Shown: positions 1 through 12,145, counted from the stretch's first letter. The stretch: DNA of 64,000 bases from Acanthosepion lycidas (GCA_963932145.1 OZ010586.1:51456669-51520668); one strand, 5' to 3'. Notes: generated by a model not told the origin, from the sequence alone. A program made the numbers and translations.

Positions 1-108
1 GGAGGGAGAGAGGTAGACACAATGCACAGGTTGATCCCCTGGTGAGATGTAGGAGGAACATGGCCAGGAGACACACTACATAGATGAGTGATAGACAGAA
101 CTTTTAGA

Positions 109-316
109 AGGCTGAAAGTGGTTGTACTAGCATGAAGTCACAAGACTGAAGGTTTGAGCTTAGTGGGCTTGTTCAAACTGTTGATCATATCAAATAATGC
201 ACTTTCACTCAGAAACTGCAACTAAGGCCTGTTCAGTATAGTTGCAGTATAAACCACAGATGGACCCTATAGTTATTAAACAAACACAAATATGTCTGAG
301 AAGGCATACTCATAAA
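109..316 (+). mobile_element. SINE-D body fragment
   Basis: Body of a tRNA-derived SINE without its head. It matches, in the same order, 37950-38160 and the reverse complement of 20640-20750, including the shared stretch around CAGAAACTGCAACTAAGG near 215. It stops just before the (TA)n run. No coding potential. Confidence 0.6.
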
Positions 317-361
317 CAAGTAACTGGTCATTATATATATGCCTAAATGTGTATATGTGCA

Positions 362-365
362 TGTG

Positions 366-429
<64 letters not shown>

Positions 430-432
430 TAA

Positions 433-488
<56 letters not shown>
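362..488. repeat. (CA)n then (TA)n microsatellite
   Basis: About 25 bases of CA repeat pass into about 100 bases of nearly pure TA with a few interruptions. The open frames here, coding poly-(Ile-Tyr), are artefacts of the repeat. Confidence 0.95.
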
Positions 489-497
<9 letters not shown>

Positions 498-657
498 AGC
501 AGCTCTTAAAAAGAATCTGCCATATATGCACAGAACATATATATGGTTTGACCACTGTTTAACATATAAAACTGGCATTGATGTGTTGATTCTTGCACTG
601 TTTATATTTACAAATGCTTATATTTTGCACTGTTCACTCATAAATTTAGAAGATTCT

Positions 658-660
<3 letters not shown>

Positions 661-694
<34 letters not shown>
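661..694. repeat. (TA)n microsatellite
   Basis: Pure TA run. The bases just after it (gaaaatgaacattgaggtca) resemble 39858-39880, which follows a TA run at the Penelope-like element, so this may be a small Penelope-related fragment. The rest of 695-975 shows nothing I recognise. Confidence 0.85.
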
Positions 695-698
<4 letters not shown>

Positions 699-975
699 AT
701 GAACATTGAGGTCAATACCAAGAGATGATATCTGTCAGCAAGACCTTTGATTGGGAGATTGGAGGTTTTGAGGAGCATGTAACCACCTCTTACTTGTTGT
801 TGTTCCCAGGTTCACCCTGACCTGACCCCATAGCACCTGTTAGGGTCCCAGCTAATGGCAAATAGTGACCACCCCCACAACAAAAACAAAACACTATGAA
901 TGTATAAAAATACATTTTTATAGTAAAATTACCAACAATATATACTATCTGTATTCGAAACTATAAAATTACAAC

Positions 976-1670
976 ATACCTATTATAAAAACCAGGTTGT
1001 GTGTGTGTGTGTGTGTCTGTACGTTTATATATTGGATCAGATTTCCTACATTTTTCAACGAATTTCAACAAAACTTCACAGGACTATGTAAAATTACTTT
1101 GCGGTGGTTCTGACAGAACCAAAAATTGGAAAAACACAATTGTTTTTACACAAAATCAATTTGAAAACACGATTAAGAGGCATCGCTGATGCGAGAATGA
1201 GTAGGGGAACAAGTCATATCAAGTTATACTTATTATAAAACCCAGGTTGTTTGTGTGTGTGTGTGTTCATTTATATATGGGATCAGATTTCCTACATTTT
1301 TCAACCGATTTCAACAAAACTTCACTTTTTTTTTTGGCAGGTAGTGTTTTTTATTGCCTTGCACACTTTTTTCTTTATTTTTACATTCAGAATGTTTTAA
1401 AAATTCCATTTACAAGATAATTATTTATAATAAAATTCTATTCAATCGGTAGACTCATAACGATTGAAAACTATGTTTTTGTTTGAGTTTAGGTTTGACC
1501 AATTCGTAAAAAAAAACAACAAAAAAACAAAAAAAAAACTAATTAAGACATGCATGTCCGTCAACCTTAAACAATAATCTTGTCAATTTTATTTTTCACT
1601 CTTTATGATGGTCGATACTTGATCTATCCCTTACTGTTACATCCCCGGGCAACGCCGGGCTCTACTGCTA

Positions 1671-1671
<1 letters not shown>
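976..1671 (+). mobile_element. Helitron-like element, 3' end
   Basis: The 3' end has the Helitron signature: a hairpin at 1644-1659 (5-bp stem CCCGG/CCGGG, 6-base loop), 8 bases, then CTAG at 1668-1671, followed directly by T. There is no target duplication to expect and none is seen. Inside, a block of about 90 bases (a TATTATAAAACCAGG-like start, GT repeat, then GGATCAGATTTCCTACAT) occurs twice, at about 980-1080 and 1224-1325. No Rep/helicase coding is visible, so it is non-autonomous. The 5' boundary is uncertain. Confidence 0.55.

Positions 1672-1712
<41 letters not shown>
1672..1712. repeat. (TA)n microsatellite
   Basis: Pure TA run that begins at the base after the Helitron-like CTAG terminus. 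Confidence 0.9.
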
Positions 1713-1714
<2 letters not shown>

Positions 1715-1717
<3 letters not shown>

Positions 1718-2172
1718 AAGTTGACTGATGAGGCCACCCCCATAAGGGATGATTTATATGTTGTTGGTGACATCTTAAATGGTTCCTGCAAGTGACCTTC
1801 AAGTCATTCCACATTGAGTGCAGGCAAGTCTTCCAACAACAACTTGATTATTAGGGTTTTTAGTTTGATGATGCTCATTCATGCTTATTATATTCACAGG
1901 CTGACCTACATCCTTTGTAACAAATGCTGACCAAAAAGACTTACTATATATTAGATGGAGCTGTTTGTGCTTGTGTCATAGAGGCCTGCACTCAAGAAGC
2001 AGACATGACCACATTTATCACACATGAAGACTCCTTTGTGTCTATCTTGGGAAGAGGGTTGACATTTTCCATATATCTACCAGGTTGTTTCAGCACAGCA
2101 TAAGCAACCCTTGTTCTCAAATTTTTCCATGTCACCCTGTCTGATGCAAGATGTTCCCAGGTGTTAGTATCT
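1715..2172 (-). mobile_element. LINE-C C-terminal fragment, zinc-knuckle end
   Basis: On the minus strand, 2165 down to 1930 encodes TWEHLASDRVTWKNL, then after a frameshift a CDKCGHVC...GLYDTSTNSS segment ending in a stop. This pattern (a tryptophan-rich block, then a C2H2-like knuckle with IGL/SH spacing) is the usual C-terminus of a group of animal non-LTR retrotransposon polyproteins. It is a 5'-truncated, frameshifted relic. The same family occurs at 21160-22045 on the other strand. Confidence 0.5.
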
Positions 2173-2177
2173 ACATT

Positions 2178-2215
<38 letters not shown>
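2178..2215. repeat. (TA)n microsatellite
   Basis: TA run closing the LINE-C relic on its 5' side. Confidence 0.9.
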
Positions 2216-2216
<1 letters not shown>

Positions 2217-2394
2217 TAAAAAGAAGAGAGAAACAGTTTTGAGTTGTAATGTGGAGTTTTTAAAAAATATTTATTATGAAGAATAAAGCATAATATATTT
2301 TTTAAAAAATCCACATTACAGCCAAAAATGTTTGCAGTTTCTCTCTTCTTTTTAAAATATACACTTTTCTCTTGTTGGACCAATTATAACCACT

Positions 2395-2437
<43 letters not shown>

Positions 2438-2442
2438 CAATA

Positions 2443-2509
<67 letters not shown>

Positions 2510-2512
2510 ATA

Positions 2513-2567
<55 letters not shown>

Positions 2568-2595
2568 TCGGTATAATATATTTTACAACACACAC

Positions 2596-2663
<68 letters not shown>

Positions 2664-2743
2664 TGTTGTACACTCTGGCCTTCTTCAGGTGGTTGGAATG
2701 TTGAACTGAACACTTTAGTGTGTATATATATATATATATATAT
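2395..2743. repeat. (CT)n/(TA)n microsatellite field
   Basis: (CT)n at 2395-2417 passes into long TA runs to 2560, again at 2600-2662 and 2722-2743. Between the last two runs lies a 58-base unit (2664-2722) that recurs inverted at 3163-3233. Frames across this field code only Ile-Tyr repeats. Confidence 0.9.
2664..2722 (-). repeat. AT-embedded repeat unit, copy 1
   Basis: A 58-base unique sequence flanked on both sides by TA runs. Its reverse complement is found nearly unchanged at 3163-3233. On the minus strand it contains CCTGAAGAAGGCC, a motif form I associate with Penelope-like element ends; that link is inference. Confidence 0.6.
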
Positions 2744-2914
2744 AATGGAACAATGCTCACCTTAGTTGCAAAATAAGAATTTCTGCATTTAAATTTTTAT
2801 TTCTCAAATGTGTAGGTTGATAGAAGTAATACCGATTGTAAATGTATTCTCTATAATAATGTTTGAAGTAATAAAAATGTTGTACTAAAAATAAATTCAT
2901 TATTTCTTTATATA

Positions 2915-3010
2915 TTGGTTTGTTGCAGAATTATCAGGTGTTTTTTAAATAATATTTATTATGAAAAGAGAAACATAACAATTCAACAATAACATTTCAT
3001 TTTTAAATGA
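2915..3010 (+). mobile_element. mariner-like terminal fragment
   Basis: TTGTTGCAGAATTATCAGGTG followed by TTTTTTAAATAATATTTAT matches 13236-13310, which begins with a better TTGGGTTGGTGCATAATTATC. Both look like one end and 5' untranslated region of a mariner-type element with no transposase left. Confidence 0.4.
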
Positions 3011-3039
3011 TTATTGCACAGCTTAATCACCATTTACCA

Positions 3040-3284
<245 letters not shown>

Positions 3285-3360
3285 ACAGGAAAATTTTTTG
3301 TCAACATGTTTCAACCTCTAAATGACTTTATCAAGGCAAACATAATGAATTTATTTGCAA

Positions 3361-3947
3361 TCAGTATTTATAAACAGAAGTAAAAATTTTATTTTTTTAA
3401 TTTTTAAATTTAAGGATGCTGATAAATATACTTCAGGCTAACTGAAAGTCAAGGTAAACTATGGAGGATGCTAAGTGATGTAATTTGATGCCTCATAAAC
3501 TAAAGTGAGTAAATGTTGTTGAATTTTTATTTTAATGTATTTATTTTATTTTAGTTTGAGAAATTAATTTATGTATTTATTTATTTTAAATAATAGAAAA
3601 TTTTAAATATAACCATTTTCTTATAATTCTTAAAAATATTTTTCATCATGTGTATTGGCTTGTGACAGGAGTATATTTCTTAGGAAAGGAAAAATATGGG
3701 ATGCAGATTTATATTTTGGCAAGATTCAATAGTGGTGCTCTCAAAAATTTTCTGTTTTATTAAGTTACTTTCTCTTTTAATAAGTGTAGCATTATTTAGA
3801 ATGAAAAAAGTGTGACATTTTTTAAATTGCAAAAGTTTTCCTTTTGTATTTATTCATATTGTTTTTTGCAGATATATTTTATTTATATCTGAATTTTTAC
3901 ACACACACAGACACACAAATACACGCACACACACATATATTACAACT
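3361..3947. other. unannotated AT-rich stretch
   Basis: No gene and no repeat family seen, apart from a short CA-rich run at 3899-3937. Confidence 0.5.
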
Positions 3948-4260
3948 TGCAGGTATGATGGATAGTGACTCAAATTGAGGAATCAGAGAGCCAAGTTTGA
4001 ATTCCAATTGAGTTCATTAAAATTCACTTACATGCAAATAACCTTGGGAAAGGTATGAATCCATCTGTTCTCCTTCCAGCTATGGGCATTTAGCAGGACA
4101 GACCAGGTTCTATAGCCTTGAGTGGAAACCAGTCTAGGAGAATGACAACTCTGAATTCAAAACTTCCAACTATAGTAGTGCAGTCTGGGCTCTGTAGCCT
4201 TGGTTGGAAATCAGTCTAGAAGCAGGACATCTCTGAATTTAAAACCATATGTAGCCCTGG
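3948..4260 (+). mobile_element. SINE-T, tRNA-derived SINE with body duplication
   Basis: The tRNA-like head at 3950-4010 has an A box around GGATAGTGACTCA and a B box GTTTGAATTCC, as expected for RNA polymerase III internal promoters. The body has the family marker GGAAAGGTATGAATCCATCT. The segment around GCCTTGAGTGGAAACCAGTC (4107-4162) is repeated at 4188-4246, a partial tandem duplication. The family resembles octopus OR/OK SINEs. Confidence 0.7.
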
Positions 4261-4514
4261 AAAAGTACATACTATACAGCAAAGGAAAGGATTATGGAAT
4301 TCACATTGGCTCAATGATCCCAACTACAGTCAACTTCATTCATTCATATTACAACTGTATGCTTTTCTTATTACCTATTCCTCAAGATTTAATAGTCAAT
4401 ATTTGGTTCTTGTGCATTATCCATTGTTACTTTTTAAATTAATTTTCCAACTTTTTCACAAATACAGATGTGTAAAAATACAATATTTGTTTCTTAAATT
4501 ATGTTTATCTCCCT

Positions 4515-5400
4515 AAATAACAAACATTAATCATATTATTCAGGTGGTATGAATGTGGCAATAGCCTACAGAATAGTGTCGATTGGGTCAACTCCATATG
4601 GTAGTAGACTTCTCCGCATGAACTCAGCCAGGTAGGTCTCAAGATGGTGTCATGCTGTTTCTTGGTGACTCTTGTTCCCCCACTTTGCTGTTCGCCATAA
4701 ACGTTCAATATTCTGAGTGTGGACTCTGGTATATGCATCAATGAAATTGTATTGCTGATTAATCTTGAAATGTCAGAAGCCAGCATCATCAAGCTTGGTG
4801 GTCCTAGCCAGCTGTTGGAGTATATAATTGAACCTTCGGTGGTGTTTTCCATAATGGCAACCAAGCAAGTTGCAACAGAGTGGTTGGGAACTTGAACGAT
4901 GAAGCAGTCATTTATTTCATGGCAAACGACCTATTGCTGTGGTAAAATGCATTCAGCATTGTTCTTATACCTCATGAACAGGCTCTCATCGATCTCTACC
5001 ACCATTTCTTTGCTGCTAATCTTGGATTACTGCAGGTTGGCTAGGTTGTTGATGCATACCTCTCTCATGTAATTGTTCCTGTTGATCACACAGTTATTCC
5101 CAGTTCACACCTGCAGCATTTGAAGCAAGAGGTTTCCCAGCACCAGGTGTATATGAAGCAAAGTGTAGTGACCAAGTTAAGTCATTAGTTTGACAGTCCA
5201 ATATGCTGCTTGCAGTTCCTTGTGTTACACTTGCAATAGATCTTGGAACCAAAGTAGAGCTTCATTGGATGGCCATTTTTACAGTGATTCTCAGTTGGCA
5301 GGATCCCATTACCTTGAAGCAAGCAAACAGAATCCTCTTCATTTCTTGGTAGGTCTCAAAGATCCATTTAGCAGTCTGAAAAAAAATAAATACCACATCT
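4515..5400 (-). pseudogene. Merlin/IS1595-like transposase relic
   Basis: Conceptual minus-strand reading gives, in order: an N-terminal segment with NGHPMKLYFGSKIYCKC (zinc-ribbon-like); EMVVEIDESLF, which carries the first catalytic Asp of the ISXO2-like/DDE_Tnp_IS1595 fold; VPNHSVATCLVAIM; YNFIDAYTRVHTQNIERLWR with the TQNIE block typical of the family's last catalytic region; and AEFMRRSLLPYGVDPID near the C-terminus. The family is the animal Merlin superfamily, related to bacterial IS1595/IS1016. Several stops and frameshifts break the frame; the longest open piece is 119 residues (4505-4864). It is a dead copy. I could not find terminal inverted repeats, so the element's limits are open. 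Confidence 0.7.
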
Positions 5401-5589
5401 AACTTTATAAAAAGTGGCAACAGATAATCCACAAGTACCCAATATTTTAACCAGGGAGTCAGGTGTGTCCATTTATACAAGAATAACATGAAAATTCTGC
5501 TGTGATCTATATTTCACAAATTATTTTTTCAAAATATACATTTGCAGATTTGTTCTTGTTTTCATTGTTCACTGACTGATTGAAAGTGT

Positions 5590-5835
5590 AGGCATACTGA
5601 AGGTGATTATCTCCCTTAGTTAGTATTAAAATGTTTCTCTGAGAACAAAGCATGTTTATCATTCTTTTTCCTTTCAAACTATTCTGTTCTGTCCTTGAAG
5701 CACAGTTTTATTATATCACAGATATAATAATGCCCATAATGAAGGAAACATAATGGGAAAATAAACCTTTCTATCATAGCTCTGTCCCATTATATTGGTG
5801 GCCATGATGCAATCTTATTTACCCTACATGAAATA
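5590..5835 (+). mobile_element. LTR-like fragment
   Basis: TTTCTCTGAGAACAAAGCAT and the 180 bases after it match 10315-10460 at moderate identity. Both end in ATAAACCTTTCT or similar and then a TGGTG-containing segment that could be the LTR/primer-binding-site junction. That interpretation is inference; a plain dispersed repeat is possible. Confidence 0.35.
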
Positions 5836-6434
5836 TTATTATTACCCATTAAAAGCCATGTGTAACAAATATCACTGACAAAAATTTCTCTCCAGAATAC
5901 AGTCAAGCAAAATAAAGAGTATAATTTTATTGAATATAATTAATAATCCAAAACTGAACAATTTTGTTATGATTGAATGCAGATAAAAAAAAATACTTCT
6001 GAATATTGCAGCTCTCATGCATAATAAACAATTTAATTTGTGTCTAACTGAAAAATAAATGAAGTCAAAAAACAAGTAGACATGTTTTTCTAACTTGATA
6101 AACAAAATTTTACTCAAGCATGTTGACTATCATTTCTTTAAGAATCATTTAGAATATCATATTTTATCATGTCAAAATTTTTCTAATAATCTTATTAAAA
6201 GAAATTTCCATCGACACTTATAGTTTACAATGAAGAGCTAAAGTTTTAGCAATGTTTAGTTAAATTAACACATTAATTTTCTGCCTTCAGATTTTATTAT
6301 AACATTAAAACAAATATTTTTCAAAAACAGTGTGACATTGATTGAACACCAATTCTTTATTTTCTTATTTTATGTTTTATCTTATGATTTAAAAAAAAAA
6401 TGTCATGTACTTTCAGGTTGTCCATATTTTCCTT
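5836..6434. other. unannotated AT-rich stretch
   Basis: No supported gene. An 81-residue minus-strand open frame (5872-6117) has no recognisable domain and is probably chance. Confidence 0.5.
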
Positions 6435-6745
6435 TTCTTCATTATATGTGAATGACCCTCTGCCATCTTGAAAAAATAGTGGAATGATTTCCTATTACTT
6501 TCTCCATGGTTCTTAATCCAGAACTCTCCTTCCCTTAGACTTCCACCCAAGGCTAGAGAGATCAGTTTACCATTTTATTTAACCCATAGCTGGGGGATAT
6601 GAAAAAAAATGGATTCATGTCCTTCCCAAGGGCATTAGTGGGGAAAGTGAATGTGTAAATATATCCCTGGGTGCTTACTCAATGTTCCACTCAGCAGACA
6701 AATCACCTGACATTCTGTTTTGATTCTCATTCGCATCTGTGCAAA
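6435..6745 (-). mobile_element. SINE-T copy
   Basis: Reads on the minus strand through the tRNA-like head (about 6740-6660), the GGAAGGACATGAATCCAT body marker, CCAGCTATGGGTTAAAT, and the tail toward 6440. Moderately diverged from 3948-4260. Confidence 0.65.
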
Positions 6746-6779
6746 AACTGAAAAAAAGCCCATTATTTTATATTTTTTT

Positions 6780-7330
6780 AATCATTTCACCCCAAGAAAG
6801 GCAATAATACAACTCAGACACAAAGGATCCCTTGGAGTGGAAGTGAATGAAATAGGCTTTAGTGAGGAGAAAATAAAAATATAAAAGAACAGGTTTCTAG
6901 AATACAGAAGATGGCAATTGATGTTGCATTTAAATTTTTGAAAATTGGAAGTGATAGGGAAGAAAGAAATTGGAAGTAAGAAGTGCAAGAAAAGAATCTA
7001 TTAGAATAAAACCTACAATTAGATCTAGCTATTTCAACAGTATACTGATGAGACCTAGTAGCTAATCTTGAATCAGGTTTAAATTCACATGATCAACATA
7101 GCAATTGAACAATTGCCATGAAAATAGTTATAGAAAAAATAGAGGGAAGCCTCATCACTATGGTGGGAAAGTGACTGAAGTCAAGATGCCAGGTCACAAC
7201 TGGTGTCATTACAGACTCTTCTTTGGATTTTGTCAAGAATCTCAACAAAACAAAACAGGAGTGGTGACCAAGAAGACAATGAATTACTCTCCCCAAGGTT
7301 ACACTCAGCCAAGTGGATTGTTCTATGAGT
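6780..7330 (-). mobile_element. LINE-B (CR1-like) 3' fragment
   Basis: Plus-strand ATCATTTCACCCCAAGAAAG and the following 500 bases match 16725-17060 and 41495-41900 in order. Those copies continue into reverse-transcriptase C-terminal coding on the minus strand. This piece holds the 3' untranslated region and the coding end; the frame is broken. Confidence 0.6.
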
Positions 7331-7339
7331 ATTAAACAA

Positions 7340-8439
7340 TAATGATTTAAAATGACATTGAGAAGGTCATTGATGAAGATAAGAAAACAATGTAGATTTA
7401 AGGATAGAAACCTGGAGTACTGAAACAGAAACCTGCATTGATTTGTTATATATGTTCATAAGGAAAATAAAAGATGAAATTAAGACCATAGTGATAAATG
7501 AAAGGGTGAATTCTGCTTCCAATATGTTTGGTTATTCACTTCACACAATCTGGTGTAGATAAGTAGATGCCATCTTGGACAACTTCTGCTATTTCTGTTA
7601 TGACAGACTAACAGATCAGCTCTTCCCATTTGGTCAGCAAGGACTCTCGCCTGCCATCCCTCTTCCTATTTTCATATCATGAAAAGCAGCATTCTGAAAC
7701 TATTCTGTAAGAGGTAGTCTGGAACTCCTCGGCCAATTTTAGTTGTCTCTGCTAAGTTTGTGGCTGGAAATTCTTAACTTCCAGCCAAGTGGCATTTCAT
7801 CCCAAAAGTTTATTTATTTATTTATTTTCTTGATTTCCTTGACATGTTTGAGTATCTTACTTTTAGATTTTACTGCTGGTCATAAAAAACACCAGAGATT
7901 TCAGACTCTGATAAAATCTTTTACTGTTCACTTCCCACCTGTTACAAATGCAGATTTGGATGGATTTGAACTTGGTTCACTTCACTTTCCATGCCAATAA
8001 TTGTTAAGGTTTTTTTTTATGTTTTTAGAAATATTTTTAGGTCTGTGATTGAATTTAGATATACATGTGCACACACAAATATGTATACACACACAATTTG
8101 TATAAAATTGAAATGAACATGTATGTTACCAGAATTAATTTCCCTTCTGTCTGGCAACAACAACTGGGTAACAGGAAAAGAGTATAAGCCAAAATGTGCT
8201 GCCCTTTGAAGTCATTTTTATGACTCTTTCTATATTTGAATTGAATATATTTTCTAATAAATGTAGTATCTGGACAAACAATTTAGATTTGAAATTTGAT
8301 CTTTTTGCTATCAGAGAAGTGAAACGTACTAAACTAGTTCATAAAGAACTTCCTCAAGTGGAATTTATATATACAATCCATCAGTAAAGATGCTGGAAAA
8401 ATGATTGAATCATTGTACCACTTCAGAAAGCACCTGACT
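7340..8439. other. unannotated stretch
   Basis: No gene or known repeat supported. Short open frames (7743-8000, 8196-8387) lack recognisable motifs. Confidence 0.5.
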
Positions 8440-8990
8440 CTTTCTGAAATGTTTTATCTTTAAAAGAGTTTGATCAGACCCCAAAAGGTGTATTGCTGCC
8501 ATATCTGGGCTGGACCTGCCCAATACACACTTTCCAGCCTTGACAGAGTTCAAAATCACTTATGTGGCCTTAGAGGGGAAGACCTATTTTCCACCTTACA
8601 GCCCTTATACCCCTGATGCAACATTGCAAACCTATTGCTACTCTATCGTTATTTCCATGACAAAAGTTCAGAATGATTCTATTCTTTAGTGCCAGGATTT
8701 GCCATGCTACATCCATGTGGTTTGAATCACTCTTATTTCCTATTTCATTTCTTTGGTAAAAAGGGTGATCCACTTCATAAACTTCTTTCCTAGAATTGCT
8801 ACTTTGTGGAACAAACTCTACAATTTTAACCTCTTCAAGTCAATGGTCAATCGTTATGTATCCACCATATCCTTGTAATCTTTGCTTTCTACTTCCTCCT
8901 CATATGTTCTTATCACACACATCATCAATAACCCTCTACTTTGAGTGGCTCTTCTGCCTTGTATTGAGTGAACTATAGTAGAATAAATAC
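8440..8990 (+). mobile_element. LINE-B (CR1-like) RT C-terminal fragment
   Basis: Conceptual plus-strand reading contains YCCHIWAGPAQYTLSSLD, then LYRYFHDK further on, the family's signature block (usually YCCHIWAGAP...LDK, then SLFYRYFHGNCS). This is the thumb/C-terminal region of a CR1/Jockey-type reverse transcriptase. Stops and frameshifts make it a relic. The 60-residue open frame at 8796-8978 is its far C-terminus. Confidence 0.6.
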
Positions 8991-9635
8991 TAAATTTATA
9001 AGATTTAAAGTTGGCATTAAAGCTGAAATAAAGTTGAGGTTTTATAAAGATTGTTATTATTAGTATTTTGTTATTTCATTTTTTTGTTTTCATAGTCAGC
9101 TTCAAGTTTTTTGTGCCTCAAACTCATTAGGTAATCTTGTATATTTCATCTTTATTTTGGCATTACAAGCTGTGATGGATAAAAGGCTGAACAGCAGTTA
9201 GAGTGAAAAGCTATTTAGCCAAGCCTGTATTTTGGCAAGTATGTTTAATAAAAACAGTGTCTTGCTGGGATGAAAGATAAGTGCAAGTTTAGATTCTTTT
9301 TGAAGATAGTATATTTTATCCTATCAACAAATTTGTTAAACTGCTGAGCCTAACTTAAACAAACTCTTTCATAATTTCCTTTGCATGAAACACCTGTCTG
9401 ATTAATTTCAACTAATACAGAATAGTGGAACTGGTTATATGAATCGTTTTGCTTATATCTTCATTGACAAATGAAGAATTCTTATTGTTGAAAAAAAAGC
9501 TAATAATTATTAGTAAAATTAATCAGTGCTATTTAGACTGAAATATCTTTTGGAAAGAAGAAAGAATAGACGACAGTAATAACGAAATATATTTAGTATA
9601 TATGAAGTTTTGTAATCATGTTTTTGATTTAAGAA
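8991..9635. other. unannotated AT-rich stretch
   Basis: Nothing supported on either strand. Confidence 0.5.
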
Positions 9636-9639
9636 TATA

Positions 9640-9893
9640 CAAGGGTCAGCTGAAAAGTTCATAGCCTTACCAATATATAATTATGACACACCAGCTAGTT
9701 GTTAGCTTTATAAACTGTAATTGTACCAGAATACAACAGCTGGGCAAAAATCGTACTATTTTGATATTTTACCAGTGAATAACTTGAATCTATTTCTATC
9801 AGTTTAGTGCTAGAAATCATATCATAATGGTGAATTATGAAAATATAAGATATGTCATTTTGACTGTTTATTGTGTAGGGATACAAAAAGCGA
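9640..9893. mobile_element. possible mariner-type MITE or end
   Basis: Begins TATACAAGGGTCAGCTGAAA, resembling mariner terminal repeats of the ACAAGGGT type; similar starts occur at 26750 and 46823. No clear opposite end was found. Confidence 0.3.
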
Positions 9894-9894
9894 T

Positions 9895-10480
9895 TATCTC
9901 CCTTTTATATTTTTAGCCCAGACACCTTAGCTTGGGCTGAAGCTAAATCTACCTCCCCTAGCCATATGGTGCAGCTAACAAGACTATGGTGTCATTTTTC
10001 TTCACCAGATATAGAAAATATCTCTTGTTCACAGTCCCCAATTAATGTTAGGAAAACTCAGGACCTACAGCTCCCTGTTTGCAGAATGTCTCCTCACTAG
10101 TGACATAACAGATGAATCCTGAATCTTAAATATAACTTCTCCAGAAACACAGAAGAATCTCCAGCAGATCCAGTTCCCACTGAGAATTATTATATGTAAG
10201 ACTCTTTTTTATCCTCTTTTCCCTCTGCTTGTTGTTGCATACATTTTATATTTTCTCTGTGTGAGACATGTGTAAATATGTATATATAATTTTGTGTATG
10301 ACTTTACTGCATAAAACACTCTCTGAGAACAAAGCTTGTTTGTCATTCTTTTCAGCTGTTCCATTCTGTTTGACATTTTTTTATCATGGATATAATAATG
10401 TCAATAACAGGGTAATACAAATGGAAGAATAAACCTTTTTTCCATAGCTCACCTATTATCTGGTGACTTACCCAACATAA
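9895..10480 (+). mobile_element. LTR-like sequence
   Basis: The 3' third (10315-10460) matches 5630-5800. It ends ATAAACCTTTTTTCCATAG, then TATCTGGTGACTTACC, compatible with an LTR end plus a primer-binding site. No gag-pol coding follows, so it would be a solo LTR or fragment. Confidence 0.35.
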
Positions 10481-11700
10481 TGTGACAATATATTATTAAT
10501 TAATTGAATAAACATAGATTTTTTAACTTTTTTTTTACTTGTTGTCCTGTGGAAATTCCAGAGGTTTTGATAATTAAGATTATCTATTATCTCATGCCTT
10601 TGTTTCTCCCCACACTTTTGGTTTGTATTTTTTCATTCTTTTCCTTATCCATTCCAATCATTATTACTCATCCATGTTTTTCATCAAAATGTAACAAACA
10701 TATGCATGAAAGCAAAAAAAAAAAAAAATGCAGAAGTGGAATAAAAATTGCAAAAATACAATCAGCGAACAAAATGTCCTTAAAAATGCTGATGTTATGG
10801 TTAAGGAGATGATAAGTAGATGACACTTTTCCGGGGATTTAAGAAATATTTTTATTTTATTTTATTTATTAAACTTTGCCTATTACTAGCATCATCAGAA
10901 AATGTTTTAAAGAAGACACATGTGTTTGTATATTAAAATGCATATTGCATCTTGATAGTGATGGAAGTTTTCAGATAGCAAATCAGAAGAAATCTTTTTC
11001 ATTATCCTTATTGGAAAGAAGGCTCTGTTGCATTCTTTACATGATCACTTTAAGGATACATTTTCAATACTTAGCAATATAACCATTAATTATTGTTTTT
11101 CTAATGTCTTTTCTAGACGACTTAATATCTGGTTGTGTAAGTTCTTTATCAATTTTACCCTTTTAAAATGGGTTTAGATCAGGACCCATATCATACACTG
11201 TATGTTGTATGTATTCAAAAATGACTTTTCAACAATAGAATTGGCAAAAAATGTTCATGTAATTTGTGCTTTGAATAAAGTGAACAAGAATGAAGAACTG
11301 CACATACCAAATACCACCACAGAAGCAAGCTTAAAGAAAAATGGTATCTAGTTTGTAAGGTATGACTTCTTTTAAGAAATTCTTGATGACATTTAAGATG
11401 TCACTTTCCTCTTCTTTCTCTTCTTCTACTTCTCTCACAACTGTTGCTGCTTCTTTTTTTACTTAACGCTTTCTCTTTCCAAACATTACAAAACCAATGT
11501 AGTAAAAAAGAAAGCCAGCCAAAACACCACTCAATCCTTTACTATATATGGACATCTATTATACAAGATGTTCTGGTCTTTGTCTATAAACACACTTTCC
11601 CTCAATTACTCAGTTTCTCTGAAGGTATCAATGTAAGTGACACTGCTTCCTGTATTCATTTATTCAAACTACAGTTCATTCTTTTTATTGAAATAAACCA
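10481..11700. other. unannotated stretch
   Basis: Contains hydrophobic or low-complexity open frames (10504-10812; 10876-11082; 11444-11704) without recognisable domains, and a short (A)14 run near 10715. I see no supported gene. Confidence 0.5.
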
Positions 11701-11714
11701 TTAAGAGTCAAGAT

Positions 11715-12145
11715 ATTCCAACAAAATTTTGAACAGTTTTGAATGGGAAATTTTTTCTCTCTGATGGAGAGAAAAAAAGAATATTTGTCAATATTCGGTT
11801 TCTGCAAATTGTAGCTGAGGAAAATCCTAAGAAAACTGAACAAGAATTAGCAAAACAGTTCAAGACATACATTGATATTAAGGCATATTCATGAACTTGA
11901 AAACATGTCTAAGTTTGGTGAATGAATCCCTCAGCTGACCTTACTTCTCAGCTTAATTAAACAGTTGTGCTCTGCTCATCATTGAAGTGTTGATTTACTA
12001 CCAAAACTTTCCTAGGTAGAATTATCACTAGTGATGAAAAGTGGGTTCTCTATAATCATATGAAGATAAAATTGTACCCATTGAAAAGGGGAATCCATCC
12101 CCAAACCAGGACCACATACTCCAACAAATTTATGCTTTTTCTTTA
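11715..12145 (+). pseudogene. mariner transposase relic
   Basis: Plus-strand readings across frames give LQIVAEENPKKTEQELAKQF (the helix-turn-helix region ahead of the catalytic core) and RIITSDEKWVLYNHMKIK, the mariner ITCDEKWILYDN block that carries the first catalytic aspartate (DE pair at about 12031-12036). Later catalytic residues are missing. Several stops. No terminal repeats recognised. A 17-bp perfect palindrome sits just downstream (12173-12210). Confidence 0.7.

Noticed and set aside
276-578. Open frames of 60-110 residues over TA/CA tracts (also 2328-2760 and 3034-3383)
   Set aside because: They code Ile-Tyr or Thr-His repeats and exist only because microsatellites lack stops.
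1725-1765. Hammerhead ribozyme (CTGATGAGG at 1731)
   Set aside because: No GAAA box or closing stems at the right spacing; it lies in a LINE relic.
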